DNA of 64,000 nucleotides from Flavobacterium nitrogenifigens (GTDB taxonomy: Bacteria > Bacteroidota > Bacteroidia > Flavobacteriales > Flavobacteriaceae). Location: NCBI RefSeq assembly GCF_003254565.1, contig NZ_QJRI01000180.1, positions 285,121-349,120 of the forward strand, in the 5' to 3' direction. Below are positions 26,285 through 34,387 of this stretch, piece by piece. Made by a program: the position numbers and the translations under genes. The first letter of the stretch is position 1, and each line of letters starts with the position of its first letter. Under the pieces are notes generated by a model. The model saw only the letters and a list, made by a program, of their open reading frames with translations, made no database searches and was not told where the DNA came from.

Positions 26285-26941
26285 ATGAAATTTTTTATAG
26301 ACACAGCTAATTTAGCTCAAATTAAAGAAGCGCAAGCTTTAGGAGTTTTGGATGGTGTAACGACTAATCCGTCATTAATGGCAAAAGAAGGAATCACTGG
26401 AAAAAACAATATCCTTAAGCATTATGTTGACATTTGCAATCTTGTTGATGGTGATGTAAGTGCTGAAGTTAACGCTCTTGACTTTGAAGGTATGGTTAAA
26501 GAGGGTGAGGAGCTTGCTGAATTACATGAGCAAATCGTCGTAAAACTTCCTATGACTAAGGAAGGTGTTATGGCAGCTAAATATTTTTCTGATAAAGGAA
26601 TTAAAACTAACGTAACTCTTGTTTTCTCTGTAGGACAAGCTATTTTGGCTGCAAAAGCTGGAGCTACTTATGTTTCTCCGTTTGTTGGTCGTTTAGATGA
26701 TATTTCTACTGATGGATTGAACTTGATCCAGGAAATTAGAGAGGTTTATGATAACTACGGTTACGAAACTCAAATTTTAGCAGCTTCTGTACGTCACACA
26801 ATGCATATTGTAAATTGTGCTAAAATTGGTGCAGATGTTATGACTGGACCTCTTTCTGCAATTTACGGTTTGTTGAAACATCCATTGACAGATATCGGTT
26901 TAGCTCAGTTTGTTGCTGACTTCGAAAAAGGAAATAAATAA
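26285..26941 (+). CDS. fsa: fructose-6-phosphate aldolase / small transaldolase
   Basis: The 218-residue class I aldolase of the transaldolase superfamily has FIDTANL, DGVTTNPSLMAKEG and the Schiff-base Lys at K87 in IVVKLPMTKEG. It also has NVTLVFSVGQA and YVSPFVGRLDD. The small size matches the FSA/TalC group (about 220 residues) rather than long transaldolases. Family members either cleave fructose-6-phosphate or act as transaldolase in the pentose-phosphate pathway. Since most Bacteroidota use this form as their transaldolase, the second role is plausible. It is monocistronic, ending in a hairpin terminator. Confidence 0.9.
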   Translation: MKFFIDTANLAQIKEAQALGVLDGVTTNPSLMAKEGITGKNNILKHYVDICNLVDGDVSAEVNALDFEGMVKEGEELAELHEQIVVKLPMTKEGVMAAKYFSDKGIKTNVTLVFSVGQAILAAKAGATYVSPFVGRLDDISTDGLNLIQEIREVYDNYGYETQILAASVRHTMHIVNCAKIGADVMTGPLSAIYGLLKHPLTDIGLAQFVADFEKGNK

Positions 26942-26963
26942 TCCTTAGATATTTACAAAATTA

Positions 26964-27003
26964 AAATCGTCTTTTTTCTAACGAGAAAAGACGATTTTTT
27001 TTT
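26964..27003 (+). terminator. intrinsic terminator after fsa
   Basis: AAATCGTCTTTT (26964-26975) pairs with AAAAGACGATTT (26986-26997), followed by a long T-run. Confidence 0.9.
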
Positions 27004-27033
27004 ACTTTTATATTGAATCTTAAATAGTTAAAT

Positions 27034-27531
27034 ATGAAAGTTATCTTATTTATGTTGTCTTTTTTTGTAGCGAGTTTTTCTATAAACGCCCAAGCTGCTA
27101 AAGTTCTTACTTCGGTAAATGAGGCTGGAGATGTTGCAACTTATGAGTTGGATTGTTCGGTTAAATTTCAAACTCTTGCTAAAGGTCTTCGATATAACAT
27201 TACAAGACACGAATTTAAAGGTCCGGAATTGAAAAATACGTATCGACTTTTATTGGTAATGGACGGATTTTATTCGAAAACATTAAACAGCGAAATGACG
27301 ATCTCGGCAGTTTTAAGCGATGGCACCAAAATAGAGGCTAGAAAAACTATTGAAGATGATGGTTTTTTTGATGGAGCTTGCACGTTAAAAATAAAGGATC
27401 CTCAAGCGCTTTTAAATGCTGATATTGATAAGGTAATTATTCATGCAGACAAAGATGTGGTTTATCCTTTATCGGCGCAAAATAAAGCTGTTTTTAAGAA
27501 GAATTTGAGTAATATTATTAATGCGAAGTAA
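27034..27531 (+). CDS. exported protein of unknown function
   Basis: The 165-residue protein has a clear signal peptide (MKVILFMLSFFVASFSINAQA). The mature part is a compact mix of beta strands and charged loops, with YELDCSVKFQTLAKGLRYN near the start and two internal Cys (near residues 40 and 116) that could form a disulfide. I do not recognise a family. It is monocistronic, starting about 30 bases after the fsa terminator. An octamer repeat and a terminator follow. Confidence 0.7.
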   Translation: MKVILFMLSFFVASFSINAQAAKVLTSVNEAGDVATYELDCSVKFQTLAKGLRYNITRHEFKGPELKNTYRLLLVMDGFYSKTLNSEMTISAVLSDGTKIEARKTIEDDGFFDGACTLKIKDPQALLNADIDKVIIHADKDVVYPLSAQNKAVFKKNLSNIINAK

Positions 27532-27535
27532 GGGG

Positions 27536-27567
27536 CTAAGGTTCTGAGATACTGAGGTTCTAAGGTT
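27536..27567. repeat. octamer array (four units)
   Basis: Four head-to-tail units CTAAGGTT, CTGAGATA, CTGAGGTT and CTAAGGTT begin 4 bases after a stop codon. They belong to the same family as 8834-8873. Confidence 0.75.
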
Positions 27568-27588
27568 TCTCTTCTTTAGAAATAAAAA

Positions 27589-27625
27589 AAATCCAAATTC
27601 CGATAGTAAATTGGAATTTGGATTT
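27589..27625. terminator. bidirectional terminator between convergent genes
   Basis: AAATCCAAATTCC (27589-27601) pairs with GGAATTTGGATTT (27613-27625). An A-run precedes and T-rich sequence follows. It serves the plus-strand gene ending at 27531 and the transporter gene ending at 27649. Confidence 0.85.
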
Positions 27626-27648
27626 TTATATATTGGATTTTTTTAATT

Positions 27649-29118
27649 TTAGTGTCCGCCACCTTCGCTTTGTACGTGGCTGATTCCTTGTTTTTTCAAG
27701 ATTTTAGGGCAGTAGAAACCATAGAATCCTAAATATGCAAAACCAATAAGCGGTACAATGTAAGAGAAGTGAGTGTAAGTGATGCCGAAAATTCCGTTTG
27801 GATTTGTTGCATCTAAATCACAGATGCTTCCTTGAACTAATGGAATAACTCCACCTCCAAGAATCATCATAATTAAGAAAGAAGACGCTTTTCCTGTGTT
27901 TTTTCCTAATCCTGCAATCGCTAAATCGAAGATTGAAGGCCACATGATAGATAAGAATAATCCTCCAGAAATAAAGAAGAATTTAGCGATTTCTGGGTTT
28001 GGCCAAGCCAATCCTAAAACCATCATTGTTAATCCTGAAATTCCGAAAAGCATTAAGGTTTTTCCAGCATTTTTACCGCCAACAAAACTTACAGCGATAA
28101 ATAATAAAATCCAGATTGGGTAAATGTAGAATGAAGAAACATCGTGAGCGGCAAAGATATTTGCTCCAATAATTACTCCAAAAGCTAAAGCTGGTACGAT
28201 AAATTTCAGTGCAGTATTTACCAAGTTAGAAGTATTGAATACGTTTACTCCACCATTCCAACGTCCGATCATTAAACTTCCCCAATAAAGCGCAATAAAT
28301 GGTGCAACAGCGTCTTCTAGGACATTTCCGAACTCATGAGTGTGCAATAGGGCAGGTAGATTACTGATGATAGTTACCTCAGTTCCAACATAAATAAAAA
28401 TTCCTAACATACCCAAGTATAATTGCGGGTAGTCAAGAATATTGAAACTGCTGTGTTTGTCTTTGATGATTGCTTCTTCTTCTTTTACCGGATCTTCGAT
28501 TTTAGAAAAATTCATGAAAACGGCAACAGCAATAAATGCAAGACCTAAGATGATGAATGGCAATTTAATATCTTCTAATGAAAGAGCTGTTTTTTTGTTG
28601 TCTCCCATTCCGAATAAAGCGATACCTAATAAAATAGCTCCGATTGTTGTACCAAAAGAGTTGATTCCTCCTGCAAGTGTCAAACGGTGTGCTCCAGTTT
28701 CTGGACTTCCCATTTTAATAGCTAAAGGGTTTGCTACAATTTGTTGAATCGAGAATCCTAAACCTACTGTAAATAAAGCGGTTAGAAAGAAAGGAAAACT
28801 TTGAATTGTAGCCGCTGGAACGAATAAAAACGAACCTACAGCAGACAAAATTAACCCTGCAGATAAGGTTCTTTTGTAGCCGTATTTTTGCAAAACGTCT
28901 ACTTTTAAAGAAACGATAAAGAATATAATTGATCCAACAAAATAAGCAGCGTAGAAAGCCCAAGCTACTAATTGAGATTGTACTTGCGATAACGTAAATA
29001 CTTTTTTGAATACTGGAATCAGGATGTCATTGGCTGAACCAACAAAACCCCAAAAGAAGAAGACGATTATCAAAGAGATAAATTGCCCCCATTTGGTTTG
29101 CACATTTTCTGAACTCAT
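27649..29118 (-). CDS. FHS-type sugar MFS transporter, probable N-acetylglucosamine permease
   Basis: The 489-residue transporter has about twelve transmembrane helices. It shows the FHS (fucose-hexose symporter) signatures FFFWGFVGSANDILIPVFK, FSIQQIVANPLA and LAGGINSFGTTIGAILLG. It imports a monosaccharide with protons across the inner membrane. The substrate is inferred from the neighbouring LytTR system and chitin genes; GlcNAc (NagP-like) is the best guess. The region upstream carries a copy of the motif found in front of susC, so both may answer to the same regulator. It is separately transcribed from the two-component genes by a 175-base gap. Confidence 0.88.
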   Translation of the reverse strand: MSSENVQTKWGQFISLIIVFFFWGFVGSANDILIPVFKKVFTLSQVQSQLVAWAFYAAYFVGSIIFFIVSLKVDVLQKYGYKRTLSAGLILSAVGSFLFVPAATIQSFPFFLTALFTVGLGFSIQQIVANPLAIKMGSPETGAHRLTLAGGINSFGTTIGAILLGIALFGMGDNKKTALSLEDIKLPFIILGLAFIAVAVFMNFSKIEDPVKEEEAIIKDKHSSFNILDYPQLYLGMLGIFIYVGTEVTIISNLPALLHTHEFGNVLEDAVAPFIALYWGSLMIGRWNGGVNVFNTSNLVNTALKFIVPALAFGVIIGANIFAAHDVSSFYIYPIWILLFIAVSFVGGKNAGKTLMLFGISGLTMMVLGLAWPNPEIAKFFFISGGLFLSIMWPSIFDLAIAGLGKNTGKASSFLIMMILGGGVIPLVQGSICDLDATNPNGIFGITYTHFSYIVPLIGFAYLGFYGFYCPKILKKQGISHVQSEGGGH

Positions 29119-29214
29119 AATAATAAGGTTAATTTTTTATTTTATTGTTTTTTGAAGACCGTAAATATATTTGTTAGGATTATCAAAAAAAAATAAAAAG
29201 GTATAAATAATGTT

Positions 29215-29231
29215 AAATTTAAACCAACGGC
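29215..29231 (-). promoter_or_regulatory. candidate LytTR operator half-site upstream of the transporter gene
   Basis: On the minus strand GCCGTTGGTTTAAATTT shares CGTTGGTTTAA with the second susC repeat and CGTT-N-GTTTAAATTT with the first. A weaker partner (about 7 of 14 matches, right half only) stands 21 bases further upstream. A TATATTTA -7 candidate lies downstream at 29169-29162. Confidence 0.5.
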
Positions 29232-29293
29232 TCTGTTTTTTCAACAAAGTGTTAATTTTAACCTACTTAGAAAATGTAATTCGTAATTATATT

Positions 29294-29995
29294 TTATTCC
29301 AATATCTTGTTTTTAACTTCTTTACTGTAGTTTCGGCCTATTGGGATGTTGTATGATTGAATTTGCACACGGTTTCCTTCTATAGATTTTACCTTATTTA
29401 GTGCAATTACATATGATTTATGGATTCTAAGGAAACGATCTGCGGGTAATTCTTCTGATAGCGATGTAAGAGATTTATGAGTAATATAGGTTTTATCTGG
29501 CGTGACCACTTTTATATATTCCTTCATTCCTTCAACAAATAAAATTTCTTCAATATTAATTTTCATCATTTTTTTATCGACTTTAATAAAAATATGAGAA
29601 TCGCCTTTTGTGGTTTCTACTTTAATATTGTTTTTGAGATTGTATTCGGTAGTAATTTTATTGATGCATTTTATAAATCTTGGTAGCGGAATTGGTTTTA
29701 CCAAATAATCTAATACATCCAAATCATAGCTTTCAGCTGCAAATTCTCTAAATGCTGTAGTAATGATAACTTTAGTTTTGTTCTCAATTAGGCTGATAAG
29801 TTCAAAACCAGTCATCATAGGCATGTTAATATCTAAAAAGACGGCATCAACAGGGGTGCTGTTGATAAAATCAAGCGCCTCTAAAGAGTTATTGAATGTC
29901 GCTACAACTTCAAAATCTGTAAAATTGGTGAAATAATTTTGCAGGACTTTGATAGCTAAAGGCTCATCATCAATTAACACACATTTAATCTTCAT
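29294..29995 (-). CDS. LytTR family response regulator
   Basis: The 233-residue regulator has a receiver domain (acidic pair at D9-D10, phospho-acceptor D55 in AVFLDINMPMM). The C-terminal LytTR DNA-binding domain (about 130-233) contains VEGMKEYIKVVT and RIHKSYVIALNKVKSIEG. LytTR domains bind pairs of direct repeats one or two helical turns apart. The start overlaps the 3' end of the kinase gene by 11 bases, so the two are translationally coupled. Its position between the transporter and susC argues for control of chitin utilisation. Confidence 0.93.
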   Translation of the reverse strand: MKIKCVLIDDEPLAIKVLQNYFTNFTDFEVVATFNNSLEALDFINSTPVDAVFLDINMPMMTGFELISLIENKTKVIITTAFREFAAESYDLDVLDYLVKPIPLPRFIKCINKITTEYNLKNNIKVETTKGDSHIFIKVDKKMMKINIEEILFVEGMKEYIKVVTPDKTYITHKSLTSLSEELPADRFLRIHKSYVIALNKVKSIEGNRVQIQSYNIPIGRNYSKEVKNKILE

Positions 29996-31037
29996 TCTGA
30001 GTTGGTATTTGTAATCTGATTATGTAGAAATTTAGTTTGGTTTGGTGTTTAAGGCTAAAATTGTTTCTGTAAATTAGTTTCAGTCTCTTTTTTGTATTAA
30101 CCAAACCAATTCCTCTTTTCGGATTATGATTTTGTGAAATTACAAAATTATTTAAGATTTCAAAATCGAGTGTTTTATTGTCTATAACTCTACAATTGAT
30201 TTTAATTTTTAAATTTTTGTTGTTTAAACCTCCATGTTTAAAAGCATTTTCAACCAATGAAATAAAAATTAGCGGAGGTACAACAACATCTTCTATATTA
30301 GATTCTAGATTAATGGTTACTTCAACATTTTCAAAACGAAGCTTTTCAATTTCTATATAATTCTGTATATAATCGATTTCCTTTATTAGAGGAACAAATT
30401 TGGTTCCTTTTACATCATACAATACATATTCCATCAAGTTGGAAAGCTTGATAATTACATCTGGAACTTTCTTGGAGGATTCTAGCGATAAAGCATATAG
30501 ATTATTTAATGTATTAAAGAAGAAATGTGGCTGAATCTGATTTTCAAGATACTTAAGTTTTATTTTAAACTGGTTTTCTCTTAAAGATCGGTTTCTTTCT
30601 CTTTCTCTTAACCATGTTAACGTGAGGTAAACAGATGATGCCATTGCCAGTACATAAAGCTCTCCAATGCAAACGGCAACTATGTGATTGATTTCAAATG
30701 GATGATATTCTCTATTGGCTTCCGGCCAGATATTTTCAGATATTATATAATAGGTAAGGGCCGTTTTAGCCAAATAAATTGCAAATAGGCTTAGAAGCAA
30801 TAAAAATGTATACATAATGTATTTTTGCTTCAATACATACCTTGGAACTAAAACAAATAAATTGAGATATACTAAAGGAATAACCAGTGAAAATTCGATT
30901 AAGTTTGATTTGAATGCATAAGGATAATCATTAAAGTAAGCACCCCATCTTAAAAAGTTTAAAGTAAAGTATACTCCCCAGAACCAAACATGGTTTTGCA
31001 GTTTAATGTCAAATTTAACTTTTCGTATTTCTTTCAA
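29985..31037 (-). CDS. LytS-family sensor histidine kinase
   Basis: The 350-residue membrane kinase has four predicted transmembrane helices in the first 145 residues. A His_kinase domain with H171 in QIQPHFFFNTLNNLYAL follows, then an HATPase region (PPLIFISLVENAFKHG, GIGLVNTKKRL). It has no large periplasmic sensor domain, so it probably senses within the membrane or through partner proteins. It is divergent from susC and coupled to its LytTR regulator. The sensed molecule, perhaps chitooligosaccharide or a transporter state, is inference. Confidence 0.92.
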   Translation of the reverse strand: MKEIRKVKFDIKLQNHVWFWGVYFTLNFLRWGAYFNDYPYAFKSNLIEFSLVIPLVYLNLFVLVPRYVLKQKYIMYTFLLLLSLFAIYLAKTALTYYIISENIWPEANREYHPFEINHIVAVCIGELYVLAMASSVYLTLTWLRERERNRSLRENQFKIKLKYLENQIQPHFFFNTLNNLYALSLESSKKVPDVIIKLSNLMEYVLYDVKGTKFVPLIKEIDYIQNYIEIEKLRFENVEVTINLESNIEDVVVPPLIFISLVENAFKHGGLNNKNLKIKINCRVIDNKTLDFEILNNFVISQNHNPKRGIGLVNTKKRLKLIYRNNFSLKHQTKLNFYIIRLQIPTQNED

Positions 31038-31213
31038 TTGGTTGTGTTAGTTAGATAAATTTAGTTTTTCTTAACAATACTGAAATATTGTGCAACTTTA
31101 AACAATTAACTGCAATATGCCAATTTTTTTGAATAAAATTTCGCAAAAAAAGGATATTGGTGCTTAATTTTTCTATTAGAACGTTTTCGTAAAGCGTATT
31201 ATTGAATGATTTA

Positions 31214-31251
31214 TGTCGTTCGTTTAAATTTTGTTGTCGTTGGTTTAATTT
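31214..31251 (+). promoter_or_regulatory. two direct repeats with 21-bp spacing upstream of susC (candidate LytTR operator)
   Basis: TGTCGTTCGTTTAA (31214-31227) and TGTCGTTGGTTTAA (31235-31248) match at 13 of 14 positions and are offset by exactly 21 bp, two helical turns. They end 26 bases before the -7 candidate at 31277, an activator-like position. Confidence 0.65.
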
Positions 31252-31276
31252 ATTTTTTTTAACAATGCCTTAAGAA

Positions 31277-31284
31277 TAATTTTA
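31277..31284 (+). promoter_or_regulatory. -7 candidate (TAATTTTA) for susC
   Basis: TAATTTTA lies 28 bases before the susC ATG. It matches seven of the eight positions of TANNTTTG. No TTG is found at -33, where the sequence is a T-run. A weak core promoter is typical of one that needs an activator. Confidence 0.4.
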
Positions 31285-31311
31285 CTTCATAACTAACAAA
31301 ATAAAATAAAC

Positions 31312-34300
31312 ATGAAAAAAATTTTCTTAATCTTTATGATTGTTTTTACGGCGCAAGTTTCGCTTGCACAAGTAAAAAGTGTCAAAGGTGTGATTACAGA
31401 TTCTGAAGGTATGCCATTACCAGGAGCTTCTGTTTTGGTACAAGGAAGTCAAAAAGGAACAACTACCGATTTTGATGGATTGTATACGATTGAAGTTCAA
31501 AAAGGACAGAGTTTAGTTTTCACTTATGTAGGGCTAGAAACTCAGACGATAGTTGTAGGAGATGCTTCTACAATTAATGTGAAGATGGTTCAGGGGGCAT
31601 CAAATGCATTGAATGAAGTTGTGGTAACTTCTTTGGGTGTTAAGAAAACAAGAAAATCTTTGACATATGCTGCTCAAGAACTTAAAGGAGAAGAGTTGAC
31701 TCGTGTAAAAGATGCCAACGTTATTAATACAATTGCAGGTAAAGTTGCGGGTGTAGCAGTAACAAAAAGTTCTGGTGGTACTGGAGGATCTACAAAAGTT
31801 GTAATTCGTGGTAATTCTTCTATCATGAACAGCCAGCCACTTTATGTTATTGATGGTATTCCTATGTATAATGGTACTTCAAATCAGCAAGGTAATACAA
31901 ATGCGTCAAATGATTCATTTGGTAGTACTGCTGGGGGTAACCGTGACGGAGGAGATGTTATTTCTTTGATTAATCCAGACGATTACGAAGGAATGACTGT
32001 GCTTAAAGGTGCTGCGGCTTCTGTATTATATGGATCTCAAGGAGCAAATGGGGTTATTTTATTGTCTTCTAAAAAAGTTAAAGAAAACACAGGAAATTTA
32101 GCTGTTTCTTCTGTAACTACTTTTGAATCTGTTCACTCATTACCTGAATTTCAGTACGAATATGGTACAGCAGGTGCACAAAAATCTTGGGGAGGAAAAG
32201 TACAGTCAAAAGATTTCGTAAAAGACTTCTTCGGCACAGGAGTTACTCAAATTACTTCTGCTGCTTTTACGACTGGATCTGATGTTTCTTCAACTAGTAT
32301 TTCTTATGCTAATACAGCTGCTTCTGGAGTTATTGAAGGTAACGGCTTAAAGAAAAACAACTTTGGAATTCGCCAAACTGGTAAATTTTTCAACAATAAA
32401 TTAACTGTTTCTGCTGATGCTAAATATACAACTCAGACTATTGACAACAGACCTGTAAACGGACTTTACTCAAACCCATTAACGGGAGTTTATTTGTTCC
32501 AAAGAGGAAATGACTTTAATTATTATAAAGATAATTTTGAAACATTTATTCCTTCTAGAAACTTATATGGTCAAAACTTTTACAGTGCACCAAATGCTGA
32601 TATATATGTTCAGAACCCTTATTGGTTAATCAATAGAAATAAATCTATTGATAAAGATAATTTCTTCAACGGAAATTTAGCTTTAGAATATAAAGCAAAC
32701 AATTGGTTAAGCATTGCTGGAAGATATAGCTATAATAGAGTTGAAAACGATTATGATAAAAAGATTTATGCTACAACCAATACTTCTTTATCTCATATAA
32801 ATGGTAGATATATAAATGTTGGCAATTTAAGTACACAACGTTACGGAGATTTGATTGCTAAAATTAATACTAACTTCAACGAAGATTTCAGTTTTAATGC
32901 TATCGTAGGAGCAAGTATCAATAACACAATAGCAAATCAACAGACTACATTAGATTCTGGTATTGTTGGCGGACTTGTAAATGCTAACTTGTTTACTTTG
33001 GGGAATTTTGCAAGCGCAAGTGGTTTAGATAACTTAAGTCTTCAGGCTACAGGTTCTTCAAGAGAGGTTCAGTCAATTTTTGCTTCTGCAACTTTTGGTT
33101 ATAAAAACATGTTATATTTAGATGTAACTGGACGTAATGATTGGTCTTCTACTTTAGTAAATACTGATACTTCATCTTATTTTTATCCATCTGTAGGGGT
33201 TACTGCTCTTATTAGTGAAATGGCAACAATGCCAGAATGGATTAACTTCGGAAAAGTGAGAGGGACTTATGCTCAAGTAGGTAATGACGTTTCTGCTTTT
33301 GTAACTTCTCCAAAATCGACTATTCAAGGTGGTAATATTATTCCTCCTGTAGTAGGTCCAAGACCAGGTGAAGGATTGAAACCTGAATTGAAATCAGAAT
33401 TTGAATTTGGTACTGAATGGAGAATGTTCAACAATAGATTAGGTTTTGAAATTTCTTACTACAACTCAGAAACTAAAAATCAATACATTCAAGTTCCAGC
33501 TCCAGCAACAAACCCTTACGGTTATACTTTCTACGGAATAAATGCTGGTAGTATTGCAAACCAAGGTCTAGAGCTAGTTGTTAGCGGAAAAATTATTGAG
33601 GGACAAAAATTCTCATGGGAAACTATGGTAAATTATTCTCACAATAGAAATAAAGTAAAAGAAATTCCAGCAGAATTAGGAGGTAAAATTCCATTAACTC
33701 CTGTAAATAATATTAACTACAGATACTCTTTAACAGAAGGAAGACCATTTGGTGTTATCGAAGGAAAAGGTATTGTTAGAAATGATAAAGGAGAAATTGT
33801 TTTAGACGACAAAGGAAACTTAGCAGTTGAAGCAGATTTCCATGAAGTTGGTAATGCAAACCCTGATTTTATGTTAGGCTGGTCAAACACATTCAAATTT
33901 GGTGCTTTTACAGCTAACTTCTTAATCGATGGACGTTTTGGAGGAGATGTAATGAGTATTACAGAATCTATGAATGATTTTTATGGAGTGTCAAAAAGAT
34001 CTGGAGATGCTAGAAATGCTGGTGGTGTTGCTGTAAATGCAGTTATGCCTGATGGTACAAAAGTAACTAAGATGGATCCTCAGAAATATTATGAAGCGGT
34101 AGGCGGACTTAATGGAGCAACTGCTGAATACGTATACAGCGCTACAAATGTAAGTTTAAGAGAGGTTTCACTTGGATATACTTTCAACAAAAGAGCAATT
34201 CCATTTGTTAATACAGCAACTTTATCATTAATCGCAAGAAACTTATTCTTCTTTTATAAAGATGCACCATTCGATCCAAACATTGCTTTAAGTACAGGTC

Positions 34301-34377
34301 AGGGATTACAAGGAGTTGATATTTATGGTTTACCATCAACAAGAAGTATTGGTCTTAATTTAAATGTAACTTTCTAA
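31312..34377 (+). CDS. SusC/RagA-type TonB-linked outer-membrane transporter of the chitin locus
   Basis: The 1021-residue protein has a signal peptide (FLIFMIVFTAQVSLAQ). A CarboxypepD_reg-like domain (KGVITDSEGMPLPGASVLVQG) and a plug domain with VIRGNSSIMNSQPLYVIDGIPM and KGAAASVLYGSQGANGVILL follow. A large beta-barrel ends in GLNLNVTF. SusC proteins import oligosaccharides across the outer membrane using TonB energy, capped by their SusD partner. The susD gene follows after 10 bases. By context the cargo is chitooligosaccharide. F. johnsoniae has a described chitin locus with this type of transporter. Confidence 0.93.
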   Translation: MKKIFLIFMIVFTAQVSLAQVKSVKGVITDSEGMPLPGASVLVQGSQKGTTTDFDGLYTIEVQKGQSLVFTYVGLETQTIVVGDASTINVKMVQGASNALNEVVVTSLGVKKTRKSLTYAAQELKGEELTRVKDANVINTIAGKVAGVAVTKSSGGTGGSTKVVIRGNSSIMNSQPLYVIDGIPMYNGTSNQQGNTNASNDSFGSTAGGNRDGGDVISLINPDDYEGMTVLKGAAASVLYGSQGANGVILLSSKKVKENTGNLAVSSVTTFESVHSLPEFQYEYGTAGAQKSWGGKVQSKDFVKDFFGTGVTQITSAAFTTGSDVSSTSISYANTAASGVIEGNGLKKNNFGIRQTGKFFNNKLTVSADAKYTTQTIDNRPVNGLYSNPLTGVYLFQRGNDFNYYKDNFETFIPSRNLYGQNFYSAPNADIYVQNPYWLINRNKSIDKDNFFNGNLALEYKANNWLSIAGRYSYNRVENDYDKKIYATTNTSLSHINGRYINVGNLSTQRYGDLIAKINTNFNEDFSFNAIVGASINNTIANQQTTLDSGIVGGLVNANLFTLGNFASASGLDNLSLQATGSSREVQSIFASATFGYKNMLYLDVTGRNDWSSTLVNTDTSSYFYPSVGVTALISEMATMPEWINFGKVRGTYAQVGNDVSAFVTSPKSTIQGGNIIPPVVGPRPGEGLKPELKSEFEFGTEWRMFNNRLGFEISYYNSETKNQYIQVPAPATNPYGYTFYGINAGSIANQGLELVVSGKIIEGQKFSWETMVNYSHNRNKVKEIPAELGGKIPLTPVNNINYRYSLTEGRPFGVIEGKGIVRNDKGEIVLDDKGNLAVEADFHEVGNANPDFMLGWSNTFKFGAFTANFLIDGRFGGDVMSITESMNDFYGVSKRSGDARNAGGVAVNAVMPDGTKVTKMDPQKYYEAVGGLNGATAEYVYSATNVSLREVSLGYTFNKRAIPFVNTATLSLIARNLFFFYKDAPFDPNIALSTGQGLQGVDIYGLPSTRSIGLNLNVTF

Positions 34378-34387
34378 TTAAAACATC

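Noticed and set aside
31814..31860. Possible frameshift or truncation in susC
   Set aside because: The frame is continuous from signal peptide to the final barrel strand (1021 residues), a normal length for the family.
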